Shown here: positions 1 through 5,356 of the stretch, in pieces
Position numbering within the stretch: position 1 is the first letter of the stretch
Layout of the letters: each line of letters opens with the position of its first letter
NCBI RefSeq assembly: GCF_014698045.1
Contig: NZ_JACJSE010000072.1
Span: 1-6,632 of the forward strand
DNA length: 6,632 nucleotides
Source: Aulosira sp. FACHB-615
GTDB taxonomy: Bacteria; Cyanobacteriota; Cyanobacteriia; Cyanobacteriales; Nostocaceae
Direction: 5' to 3'
Program-made: the position numbers and the translations under genes
Notes under the pieces: model-generated
Seen by the model: only the letters and a program-made list of their open reading frames with translations
Databases searched by the model: none
Told to the model about the DNA's origin: nothing

Positions 1-230
1 TTGCTATCTGTGTTGCGTTCAAAATGATCTCCGGCACGAAACGCGGATTCGCCAACTGTGTATGCTGTCCCATCAAATTCCACTCTACCTGGAACATCTT
101 CCATATCTGCTGTCGAAATGTAGCTGGGGATTCTTACTACATCAAAACCATCGACTAAAAGTTTCAGGCTACCGTAGCCATTGTCAAAGCCTGCTGGAAA
201 AATTTTTTGCAGTGCGTGGACATTCGTCAT
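1..230 (-). CDS. Actin-like ParM/StbA-type plasmid segregation ATPase, N-terminal fragment (runs off left edge)
   Basis: The minus strand is open from an ATG at 230-228 to the window edge, giving 76 codons of an incomplete protein. The N-terminus reads PAGFDNGYGSLKLLVDG at residues 12-28. This matches the phosphate-1 loop of the actin/Hsp70 ATPase fold (D-x-G-x-G followed by a beta-hairpin). It is followed by a VRIPSYIS segment (residues 32-39) and a YTVGESAF segment (57-64), both typical of ParM/StbA-like and archaeal-actin-like plasmid proteins. Such proteins polymerise with ATP and push plasmid copies apart, bound through an adaptor (ParR) to a centromere (parC). A GGAG ribosome binding site lies 9 nt upstream of the ATG. 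Upstream lies a cluster of 11-bp iterons (305-401), as expected for a parC-parM arrangement. The catalytic C-terminal half and any parR partner lie outside the window, so the subfamily cannot be settled. A generic actin-like or Hsp70-like ATPase is the alternative. Confidence 0.8.
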   Translation of the reverse strand, partial: MTNVHALQKIFPAGFDNGYGSLKLLVDGFDVVRIPSYISTADMEDVPGRVEFDGTAYTVGESAFRAGDHFERNTDS

Positions 231-239
231 CTTGCTTTG

Positions 240-243
240 CTCC
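240..243 (-). promoter_or_regulatory. Ribosome binding site GGAG of the ParM-like gene
   Basis: On the minus strand GGAG lies 9 nt before the ATG at 230-228. It supports that start and shows that this partial frame is a real gene, although most of it lies outside the window. Confidence 0.6.
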
Positions 244-304
244 AATTTAAAAAAGTCATTGATGTTAATTGCGGCATAAAATCAGGGCTTTTTGAGGATA
301 CCCT

Positions 305-401
305 AAATGGGAGTCAAATGTAACCTATATGACCCCCATTTAGCCCCCATCTGTGAATTTTAATCTTTGGGGGTTATATGACCCCCATTTGACCCCTATT
401 T
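305..401. repeat. Cluster of 11-bp iterons, consensus GACCCCCATTT (parC-like centromere candidate)
   Basis: Two tandem pairs of 11-mers lie on the plus strand: 331-341 GACCCCCATTT with 342-352 AGCCCCCATCT, and 380-390 GACCCCCATTT with 391-401 GACCCCTATTT. The two pairs are 49 bp apart and share a TATAT lead-in. Inverted copies occur at 305-315 (complement GACTCCCATTT) and, weaker, at about 365-375 (complement AACCCCCAAAG). A 7-bp hairpin (368-374 with 381-387, loop TATATG) results. An 11-bp period puts each copy on nearly the same helix face. The parC sites of R1-type ParMRC systems have 11-bp repeats upstream of parM, and the cluster here lies 75 bp upstream of the ParM-like start. Replication-initiator iterons or an operator for the flanking genes are the alternatives. 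The repeats are seen directly; the role is inferred. Confidence 0.65.
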
Positions 402-679
402 GTAGTTTTGGATTTTTTGCAAGGTTTACTTATTTTTTGGCTTAAGTTAATTTGTTCTATTCAAATACAAACTTTGGTTGTAACAATTCAGTAAAATCAT
501 CTTTTAATTTGTTATAGCCAGTGCCTGTTTTAAGCAATCAGTTGCTCACCATCGGTATTCCTGAACATCTACGATATTGATATTCCCGCTACAATAGCCT
601 CATTCTTGACTGAACAAAAACCTGATTAACATTGACAACAGAAATTAATTTCGATATTTAAGTATTTGATTTATACTCT
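402..679. other. AT-rich intergenic spacer upstream of the sigma gene
   Basis: No credible gene was found here. Besides the sigma promoter candidates there is a small inverted repeat AGCAA-tcag-TTGCT at 533-546. On the minus strand a 26-codon frame (537-457) starts with TTG and ends in TAG. It reads like ordinary protein sequence (GYNKLKDDFTELLQPKFVFE) but has no ribosome binding site and a stop directly upstream, so at most it is a gene remnant. The rest is unremarkable AT-rich sequence. Confidence 0.4.
632..677 (+). promoter_or_regulatory. Promoter candidates of the sigma factor gene
   Basis: A perfect -35 hexamer TTGACA lies at 632-637. At the ideal 17-bp spacing it faces only a poor -10, TATTTA (655-660). 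A much better -10, TATACT, lies at 672-677 without a -35 at the right distance; such -10-only promoters are common for regulated cyanobacterial genes. If TATACT is used, transcription would begin near 684. That is inside the GTG-started frame and would favour the ATG at 716 as start codon. Both readings are by eye. Confidence 0.4.
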
Positions 680-1666
680 GTGTCAACATCTTTGTTACCA
701 AACCAGTTAAGTTCCATGTCTAGGCTTGATTCAGATACAGTTGGCATTTACCTTAAAGAAATTAGTCGCTTCCCATTGCTAAAACCAGAACAAGAGATTC
801 TCTATGCTAGACAGATACAGGAGTTGATAGCCGTCCAGCAACAAAAATCTATTCTCCAGCAACAGCTTCATAGAGAAATCACTAATGTTGAACTAGCTGC
901 AAAACTCAAAAAAACTGAAGCACAGTTAAACTTCATCCTAGAACAAGGTCAACGTGCCAAACAAAAAATGATTAACGCCAACCTCCGCTTGGTAGTAGCG
1001 ATCGCTAAAAAACATCAGTGGAGCAATCTAGACTTGTTAGATTTAGTTCAAGAAGGCGTAATCGGCTTGCAGCAGGCTGCTGAAAAGTTTGACCCTAATC
1101 GTGGCTATAAATTCTCCACTTGTGCCTACTGGTGGATTCGCCAAGCTATCATGCGAGCGATTGCCGAAAAATCACGCACTGTTAGACTCCCCTGTCATTT
1201 GAGTGAGAAGTTTATGCGAATTAGGAAAGTTCAACAGGAGCTTTCTCAAAAAATTGGTCGCCCTGCCACAATTACAGAAATAGCAAAAGTTATTAATGTA
1301 CAGCCAACTCAGGTTAGAGAATATTTGGCGGCATTTCGTCAACCTGTTTCCTTAGACTTACAAGTTGGCGAGGAGCAAGACACGCAATTACAAAAACTTT
1401 TACCTGACGATAGTCTTTCTCCGTTCGAGTATGTTGCTCAAGAACTTTTTTGTCAAGACCTGAATGATTGGTTGAGTCTACTAACACCAATACAAAAGCA
1501 GGTAATTTTATTACGTTTTGGCTTCAGCAACGAAGGCAAGGTAACTGCTAAACAAATTGCCCAAAGACTCCAAATCAGTCCAGCTAGGGTTAATCACATT
1601 CAGCAGCAGGCTATTAAAGTTCTACGACGTGAGCAACAGAAAATGCTAGAGTATGTGGCTGGTTGA
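680..1666 (+). CDS. Sigma-70 family (group 2-like) RNA polymerase sigma factor with divergent promoter-contact residues
   Basis: This 328-residue protein has all regions of a primary-like sigma factor without region 1.1. Region 1.2 holds YLKEISRFPLLKPEQEI at 24-40. Region 2 spans about 96-166 (NANLRLVVAIAK, the core-binding DLVQEG, then GYKFST and WWIRQAI). Region 3 is about 175-245 and region 4 about 258-318. It directs core polymerase to a subset of promoters. Cyanobacterial group 2 sigmas are mostly chromosomal stress or nitrogen regulators, though plasmid copies are known. Odd points are Cys148 and Met158 in region 2.3/2.4, where the E. coli protein has Tyr430 and Thr440, and the sequence SPARVNHIQ in the region 4.2 recognition helix, where SRERVRQIE or TRERIRQIE is usual. 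The start is uncertain: GTG at 680 has no ribosome binding site, and ATG at 716 (316 residues) is plausible. The family call is firm; the target promoters are unknown. Confidence 0.93.
   Translation: MSTSLLPNQLSSMSRLDSDTVGIYLKEISRFPLLKPEQEILYARQIQELIAVQQQKSILQQQLHREITNVELAAKLKKTEAQLNFILEQGQRAKQKMINANLRLVVAIAKKHQWSNLDLLDLVQEGVIGLQQAAEKFDPNRGYKFSTCAYWWIRQAIMRAIAEKSRTVRLPCHLSEKFMRIRKVQQELSQKIGRPATITEIAKVINVQPTQVREYLAAFRQPVSLDLQVGEEQDTQLQKLLPDDSLSPFEYVAQELFCQDLNDWLSLLTPIQKQVILLRFGFSNEGKVTAKQIAQRLQISPARVNHIQQQAIKVLRREQQKMLEYVAG
998..1005. repeat. HIP1 octamer GCGATCGC
   Basis: This is a perfect palindromic HIP1 site inside the sigma gene. HIP1 is strongly over-represented in many cyanobacterial genomes. 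Two further copies are at 4320-4327 and 4979-4986. Confidence 0.9.
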
Positions 1667-1714
1667 ATTTGTAGATGGTATCCAATGTTTAACACATTGA
1701 AGAATAATGCACTT

Positions 1715-1970
1715 AATAATCAATACCTTTGCCAAAATAAGAGCCTACAAAAATTTTGGCAAAAAACTGGCAAAATTACCCATACATAAACCTTTTGCTA
1801 ACAAGGTGGCTTGGAGTGTCAGAGCCTATATACTGTGGGCAATATACTAAAAAATACCTTGCGGGAAACCTGAAAGGTATTTTTAGAACTGATTGTTTTT
1901 GCCCAGTTTCAGAGGAATCAGAGTTTGTACATCCAATCACCCTCGTAAATTGGCAAAGGTATTGAATAAT
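1715..1970. mobile_element. MITE-like non-autonomous element (1721-1964) with AATAAT flanking repeats
   Basis: CAATACCTTTGCCA at 1721-1734 is the exact reverse complement of 1951-1964. With a few mismatches the match extends to about 20 of 23 bases. The enclosed unit is 244 bp. It is bordered on both sides by AATAAT (1715-1720 and 1965-1970), which looks like a 6-bp target duplication. The subterminal motif AATACCTT recurs inside at 1853-1860 and inverted at 1874-1881, and an 8-bp inverted repeat GCCAAAAT/ATTTTGGC (1731-1738, 1753-1760) lies next to the left end. A 69-codon frame (1756-1965) fills much of the element but resembles nothing I recognise and overlaps the right repeat, so I treat it as chance. 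No transposase is present; the element would need one in trans. AATAAT also occurs at 1703-1708, so the duplication could be coincidence in AT-rich DNA. Confidence 0.6.
1850..1884. terminator. 11-bp hairpin inside the MITE-like element, possible bidirectional terminator
   Basis: AAAAATACCTT (1850-1860) pairs perfectly with AAGGTATTTTT (1874-1884) across a 13-nt loop. The stem has an A-run on one side and a U-run on the other, so it could slow polymerase in either direction, for example to end the sigma transcript before parA. The stem is AT-rich and weaker than a classical terminator. It may instead be only a structural part of the mobile element. Confidence 0.4.
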
Positions 1971-2015
1971 GAAACTAACATTAGTTTCATCGTTTTTGAA
2001 ACTAATGTTAGTTTC
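1971..2015. promoter_or_regulatory. Double palindrome GAAACTAAYRTTAGTTTC, operator or parS candidate
   Basis: GAAACTAACATTAGTTTC (1971-1988) and GAAACTAATGTTAGTTTC (1998-2015) are exact reverse complements separated by 9 bp (ATCGTTTTT). Each is itself palindromic except for the central dinucleotide, so four half-sites GAAACTAA are present. Centre to centre the copies are 27 bp apart. The array lies 167 bp upstream of parA. Such paired palindromes are usual for dimeric DNA-binding proteins: an operator that autoregulates the par genes, or the centromere bound by ParB. A long cruciform or transcript hairpin is also possible. The position right beside the mobile element's right repeat is notable. 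Confidence 0.6.
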
Positions 2016-2181
2016 ACATAGATAACCTGAATGGTTAATTTTTTTCTTTAGACTTCTTAGACAGTTTGTACTCTCGCCTCTAGGCAAGCTTTTATCAAAG
2101 TTACGACTAAAATCGTTTTGGTATATTTGTGGCTTTTAATAACTAGAGTTAAAAATTATATGGATATCAAAAAACTTTGCC
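2016..2181 (+). other. Leader region of parA
   Basis: AT-rich spacer between the double palindrome and parA. It holds only small inverted repeats (TAACC/GGTTA at 2023-2037; ACGA/TCGT at 2103-2116). I could not place a convincing -35/-10 pair. No purine-rich ribosome binding site precedes the parA ATG. Confidence 0.3.
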
Positions 2182-3042
2182 ATGAAAAAGAAACCAGCTA
2201 AAAAGCAGATTCGGCTAACAATTGCTAGTAATGCAGGCGGATCGGGGAAAACCACTGTCGCAACCCATTTGGCTTATGCTGTTGGTGCAAAAGGTTACAA
2301 AGTTACTTTAATAGAGCTTGATCAAAACGGTTCACTGTGTATCTTTGCTAGGCTTGCACCAGCAGCGATGGAACAATCTCTAGCAATTGTATTGAAAAAA
2401 ACATTCGCAGGTAACTACCCATTGATTCCGCTTTGGGAAGAACATATTTCCACTGTGACAGCTATTCAAGGCGGTAAATTTCTGGAAGAAAGTATTGCCG
2501 AAATATATAATTACAGTCGCCGTCACTATACGCTCAAAGATAGATTAGAAGATTTTCCTTTAAACAGTGACTTAATTATTTTTGATACTCCTGCCTCTTT
2601 AGAGCCTATGGGATTAATAGCTCTAGCAGCTTGTACTCATGTACTTGTTCCCATTAAGCCAGAGTATAAAGATACAGGAGCTTTCGCAGGTTTTTTAGAT
2701 TGGTTCTATAGTAAAGTAGACGATTTAAGATTAAAACCACAACCTGAAATTTTAGGGTTTGTACCTACAAGGGTAGATTTATACGATGTAGGAGCGCATA
2801 GGGATATTTTAGGGCTAGACAAAAAAGGCAAACCCAGAAGTGATATTGATCCTGAAAAAACTCTTCCTTACTTAATTGAACAAATGGGAATTCGCTGCTT
2901 TCCCTTCATTCGAGAGTCGAATTATTATCTCAAAGCTAGTGGTTCTGGATTACCCTTGCATTTATATCGACCTGGCTATGATGCTAGTGAAGATTTCAAG
3001 CCAATTGTGAGTAGCTTAATTAAATTAATAACAGAGGATTGA
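2182..3042 (+). CDS. parA: ParA-family partition ATPase with non-canonical Walker A
   Basis: This 286-residue P-loop ATPase belongs to the ParA/MinD class. The Walker A is SNAGGSGKTT at residues 16-25, the A' segment LIELDQNGS at 43-51 and the Walker B DLIIFDTPA at 130-138. Canonical ParA has KGGVGKT, with a signature lysine that reaches the partner's ATP; here that position is Ala18. The usual DLDPQG of the A' motif is ELDQNG. Basic residues crowd the N-terminus (KKKPAKK) and may bind DNA. ParA proteins bind the nucleoid with ATP and are released by ParB, which moves and spaces plasmid copies. The next gene, a ParB-like protein, begins 2 nt after the stop, so the two form an operon. Neighbours and length fit plasmid type I partition. 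The gene has no clear ribosome binding site. An alternative is a ParA-like ATPase used for something other than plasmid segregation. Confidence 0.85.
   Translation: MKKKPAKKQIRLTIASNAGGSGKTTVATHLAYAVGAKGYKVTLIELDQNGSLCIFARLAPAAMEQSLAIVLKKTFAGNYPLIPLWEEHISTVTAIQGGKFLEESIAEIYNYSRRHYTLKDRLEDFPLNSDLIIFDTPASLEPMGLIALAACTHVLVPIKPEYKDTGAFAGFLDWFYSKVDDLRLKPQPEILGFVPTRVDLYDVGAHRDILGLDKKGKPRSDIDPEKTLPYLIEQMGIRCFPFIRESNYYLKASGSGLPLHLYRPGYDASEDFKPIVSSLIKLITED
3033..3037 (+). promoter_or_regulatory. Ribosome binding site deciding the parB start
   Basis: AGAGG lies 7 nt before ATG 3045, inside the last codons of parA. It favours ATG 3045 over an in-frame TTG at 3039, which would leave almost no spacing. 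Confidence 0.6.
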
Positions 3043-3044
3043 TA

Positions 3045-4208
3045 ATGCCAAGTAAAAAACCTGTGGAGATTAGTCAACTGTTTGGTCAAGCAGGACAGTC
3101 TCAGCAAATTCATCAACTTAAAAGTCAGATAGAGAAACTTGAGGCAGAAATTACTCAGTTACGGGCAAATGTATTCAGCCCAGAAGAAAAAGCTGTATTA
3201 GAACAGCAAATTGAGCAACTCACTAACCAGCTGGCTACTCAAGGTGGGGTACATGAAATTGCAATTAGTCTTATAGATCCCGACCCCACACAACCTAGAC
3301 AAACATTTCCTCCATTAATAATTCAGGAACGAGCTGAAAGCTTGCGTAGGCAAGGACAGCAAAATCCAATAGTGCTTATTCCTCAACTTGATGGGCGTTA
3401 CAAATTATTTGATGGAGAACTCAGGTGGAGAGCAGCTCCATTAGCTGAAATGACAAAACTAAAAGCCGTCTTTTTATCCAAAGAAGAAATTCCAGACGAA
3501 GTAGCAGTCTTTGAAGGGCAACTAGTAACTAGTATTCACTCGCAAAAACTTCATGATCTTGATTTAGCCACTGCCTTAATTAGATTAATTATATTTAAAT
3601 ACCCTAATTTCATCGGTCAGGAAGATGAAATCCCAAAATTCCTCAATGCTTTTATTAATCGTCTAGTCCGCAGTCAGAAGATACAAGATTTAGCACTGAT
3701 CAAAGATGCTGATTTAATAACTCAGCAAGAGTGGCTAGAAACATCTGATTTTAAGGAACAGGAAGAATATGAAATAGTTTCTGTCTTACTAGGGCTACAA
3801 CTTAATCCAGTATCTGTTAATAATAATATTTTTCCTCTACTCAAGGTGGCAGAAGACCTCAAGGTTATTATTCGCTCTGAAGGATTAGAAAGTAGCAAAA
3901 TAAGGGAACTTAACAAACTATCTGCTGAACAGCTAAAAGTTGATGAATCTCAGGCTAGAGGCATTCGTGTTCAAATTACTCAGCAAGTCGTTCAAAACAA
4001 ACTCTCCTTGAGCCAAACTAAAACATTAGTTAAGCAAACACTAGAGAAGTACAATGCTTCTAATAATAAAACCAAACATGAAAAACAAATAGATAAAACT
4101 ATTAAAGATATACAATCAATAAACTTAAAATCATTAGAACCAACTAGACTTTCTAAATTACATGAAGTTCTTAAACAAACACTACACGAAATTGAAACTC
4201 TTATGTAA
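3045..4208 (+). CDS. parB: ParB/Spo0J-like partition protein with N-terminal coiled coil
   Basis: This 387-residue protein starts 2 nt after the parA stop. Residues about 22-65 are heptad-like and charged (LKSQIEKLEAEITQLR), predicting a coiled coil. The ParB N-terminal (sulfiredoxin-like) domain follows at about 70-180, with IDPDPTQPRQTF at 77-88, QGQQNPIVL at 103-111 and YKLFDGELRWRA at 119-130. These match the CTP-binding boxes of ParB (P-x-QPR, G-x-x-x-P, GERRxRA). The first Arg of GERR is Leu126. The ENxQR motif that coordinates Mg and drives hydrolysis in canonical ParB aligns with TSIHS at 162-166, so hydrolysis may be lost or altered. The remaining 200 residues are helical, probably a helix-turn-helix and dimerisation part, but I see no clear match. 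ParB binds the centromere and stimulates ParA. The 1971-2015 palindromes are the best candidate binding sites seen here. Confidence 0.82.
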   Translation: MPSKKPVEISQLFGQAGQSQQIHQLKSQIEKLEAEITQLRANVFSPEEKAVLEQQIEQLTNQLATQGGVHEIAISLIDPDPTQPRQTFPPLIIQERAESLRRQGQQNPIVLIPQLDGRYKLFDGELRWRAAPLAEMTKLKAVFLSKEEIPDEVAVFEGQLVTSIHSQKLHDLDLATALIRLIIFKYPNFIGQEDEIPKFLNAFINRLVRSQKIQDLALIKDADLITQQEWLETSDFKEQEEYEIVSVLLGLQLNPVSVNNNIFPLLKVAEDLKVIIRSEGLESSKIRELNKLSAEQLKVDESQARGIRVQITQQVVQNKLSLSQTKTLVKQTLEKYNASNNKTKHEKQIDKTIKDIQSINLKSLEPTRLSKLHEVLKQTLHEIETLM

Positions 4209-4222
4209 TTATGTCTAGAGAA

Positions 4223-4240
4223 ATAGTATAATTGTACTAT
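4223..4240. repeat. 18-bp near-perfect palindrome after parB
   Basis: ATAGTA (4223-4228) and TACTAT (4235-4240) flank TAATTG; only one symmetric pair mismatches. It lies 15 bp after the parB stop. It could be a protein-binding site or simply a weak hairpin. Confidence 0.35.
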
Positions 4241-4259
4241 CAACGATTGAAATCGCCCA

Positions 4260-4312
4260 AAGCAAATTACTTCAATGCTTCTGGTTAATTACGCACCAGA
4301 AGCATTTTGCTT
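4260..4312. terminator. Hairpin terminator between parB and the convergent zinc-ribbon gene
   Basis: AATGCTTCTGGT (4274-4285) pairs perfectly with ACCAGAAGCATT (4295-4306) over a 9-nt loop. An outer stem AAGCAAA/TTTGCTT (4260-4266 with 4306-4312) extends it after a bulge. The U-rich tail after the plus-strand stem is short (TTTTGCTT). It lies between two genes that point at each other and probably ends the parAB transcript, perhaps also the minus-strand one. Confidence 0.6.
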
Positions 4313-4319
4313 ACAGTCA

Positions 4320-4327
4320 GCGATCGC
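4320..4327. repeat. HIP1 octamer GCGATCGC
   Basis: Perfect HIP1 site immediately beside the stop codon of the zinc-ribbon gene. Confidence 0.9.
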
Positions 4328-4328
4328 C

Positions 4329-4589
4329 TTATGAAGACTTCTGAAAATCAACATCACTTCGATAAACCTTAGCCCTGGGCTTACCTTTTTTAGCTGGTGC
4401 AGCTACAGAAGACTTCTTAGGTGGTACTGGAGGACGGCAGGTTTCGCAGTACAGAGGTCGTGGGCCATAAGTCTCACGAGAGGTTGTTTGTTCGCACTGC
4501 TTACAGACAAAGTTGAATGTGCGCGTGTGGATCTGACGTTTGTGCGCTCTGACGGTGTATTCTTGAACTTCTATGTACTTGCTGGGCAT
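4329..4589 (-). CDS. Small zinc-ribbon protein with basic tail
   Basis: This 86-residue protein has four cysteines in two CxxC pairs (Cys29/32 in FVCKQC, Cys48/51 in LYCETC) with 15 residues between the pairs, a zinc-ribbon pattern. The N-terminal third is rich in Arg, His and Tyr (EYTVRAHKRQIHTRTF). The C-terminal third is Pro/Lys-rich and probably disordered (VPPKKS, AKKGKPRAK). The predicted charge is strongly positive, which fits binding to DNA or RNA. Small proteins of this kind occur in cyanobacteria; I know of no assigned function. The gene converges on parB across the 4260-4312 hairpin and is divergent from the nuclease-like gene at 4751. A weak AGG precedes the ATG by about 7 nt. Confidence 0.75.
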   Translation of the reverse strand: MPSKYIEVQEYTVRAHKRQIHTRTFNFVCKQCEQTTSRETYGPRPLYCETCRPPVPPKKSSVAAPAKKGKPRAKVYRSDVDFQKSS

Positions 4590-4622
4590 CGAATACCTGG
4601 AATTTTATCTATATAAATAATT

Positions 4623-4653
4623 AGTATAGATTTAGCTTTTCTACTAAGTCCAA
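4623..4653 (-). promoter_or_regulatory. Possible promoter of the zinc-ribbon gene
   Basis: On the minus strand TTGGAC (4653-4648) is followed after 19 bp by TATACT (4628-4623), about 34 bp before the start codon. The -10 is good but the spacing is long, so the -35 is doubtful. Confidence 0.3.
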
Positions 4654-4750
4654 TGCTGTGTTTAATCCGGCAGAAAAACTGTGCGACTATTTGAAATTGG
4701 CAGTAATTAAATCCTGCCTTGGTTAAATTTACACCTTGGGATGTTTTAAT

Positions 4751-5356
4751 ATGACAAAAATATTACAACCAGGACAAAGCTACACTTTTAGTAATTACTT
4801 CCAAATGTCTTTTCCAATAGAAGAGATATTGAAAGAGCTTGACTACAATTATCTTAATCAAAAATTAGACTTACCTGCTGTCGAGAACCTCCCAACTAGC
4901 TTTGAGCAGCTAAATACAACTATCAACAGAAACCTTCGGCTAACTAGTTTGTTGACGGAGGATGCGAGAAAACAAGCGGCGATCGCTCCGATATTATTTG
5001 AAGTGTGCGATTATTACCAAACTAAGCTGAACATTGAGTATCCGGTGAATGCTGGTGAATACTTAAAAGGGACATTAGACTACTACATCAAAAACAGCAA
5101 CCAACTGTTGATAGTGGAAGCCAAAAATGCTGACTTGACCAGAGGTTTTACCCAGTTAGCTGTAGAGTTGATCGCATTGGCACAAATTAGTGAGTCAGAA
5201 TCAACCAAGATTTATGGTGCGGTAACAATTGGTAACATCTGGAAATTTGGTTTTCTCCAGCAACAAGAGAATGTAATTTACGAGGATTTAAACCTGTACA
5301 TAGTGCCAGATCAGCTTGAAATACTGTTCAAGATATTATTGGGGATACTGGACTAA
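4751..5356 (+). CDS. PD-(D/E)XK nuclease-fold protein of unknown role
   Basis: This 201-residue protein starts at ATG 4751; an in-frame TTG at 4736 is less likely. The key segment is KGTLDYYI (106-113), then LLIVEAKNADLTRGFTQLAVELIAL (119-143). The order Asp110, then Glu123-Ala-Lys125 on a hydrophobic strand, then a helix with Gln135, is the catalytic layout of the PD-(D/E)XK (restriction-endonuclease-like) fold. Glu84 in the preceding helix may complete the metal site. Similar cyanobacterial proteins start with the same type of sequence (LQPGQSYTFSNYF) and occur in many copies; their function is not known to me. It could cut DNA, or be a cargo or immunity-type protein. Its stop codon overlaps that of the convergent WGR gene by two bases. 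No signal peptide or membrane segment is seen. Confidence 0.75.
   Translation: MTKILQPGQSYTFSNYFQMSFPIEEILKELDYNYLNQKLDLPAVENLPTSFEQLNTTINRNLRLTSLLTEDARKQAAIAPILFEVCDYYQTKLNIEYPVNAGEYLKGTLDYYIKNSNQLLIVEAKNADLTRGFTQLAVELIALAQISESESTKIYGAVTIGNIWKFGFLQQQENVIYEDLNLYIVPDQLEILFKILLGILD
4979..4986. repeat. HIP1 octamer GCGATCGC
   Basis: Third perfect HIP1 site, inside the nuclease-fold gene. Confidence 0.9.

Noticed and set aside
62..250. Plus-strand 62-codon frame
   Set aside because: It lies opposite the ParM-like gene, whose minus-strand translation shows a recognisable actin-type motif and has a ribosome binding site; the plus frame resembles nothing.
305..401. CRISPR array
   Set aside because: The repeats are 11 bp, partly inverted and directly adjacent, without uniform spacers.
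457..537. Minus-strand 26-codon frame ending KFVFE, possible gene remnant
   Set aside because: Its composition looks protein-like, but it starts only with TTG, has a stop directly upstream and no ribosome binding site; too short to support as a gene or pseudogene.
1683..1699. CAATGT/ACATTG inverted repeat just after the sigma gene as a terminator
   Set aside because: Only a 6-bp AT-rich stem and no T-run follows.
1756..1965. 69-codon plus frame inside the MITE-like element
   Set aside because: It overlaps the right terminal repeat, shows no recognisable domain and has no ribosome binding site.
1776..2087. Minus-strand 103-codon frame
   Set aside because: It crosses the mobile-element end and the double palindrome, and its composition is not protein-like.
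3722..4243. Two minus-strand frames opposite parB (3722-3916 and 3992-4243)
   Set aside because: Antisense shadows of parB, Ser/Leu/Cys-rich and without start signals.
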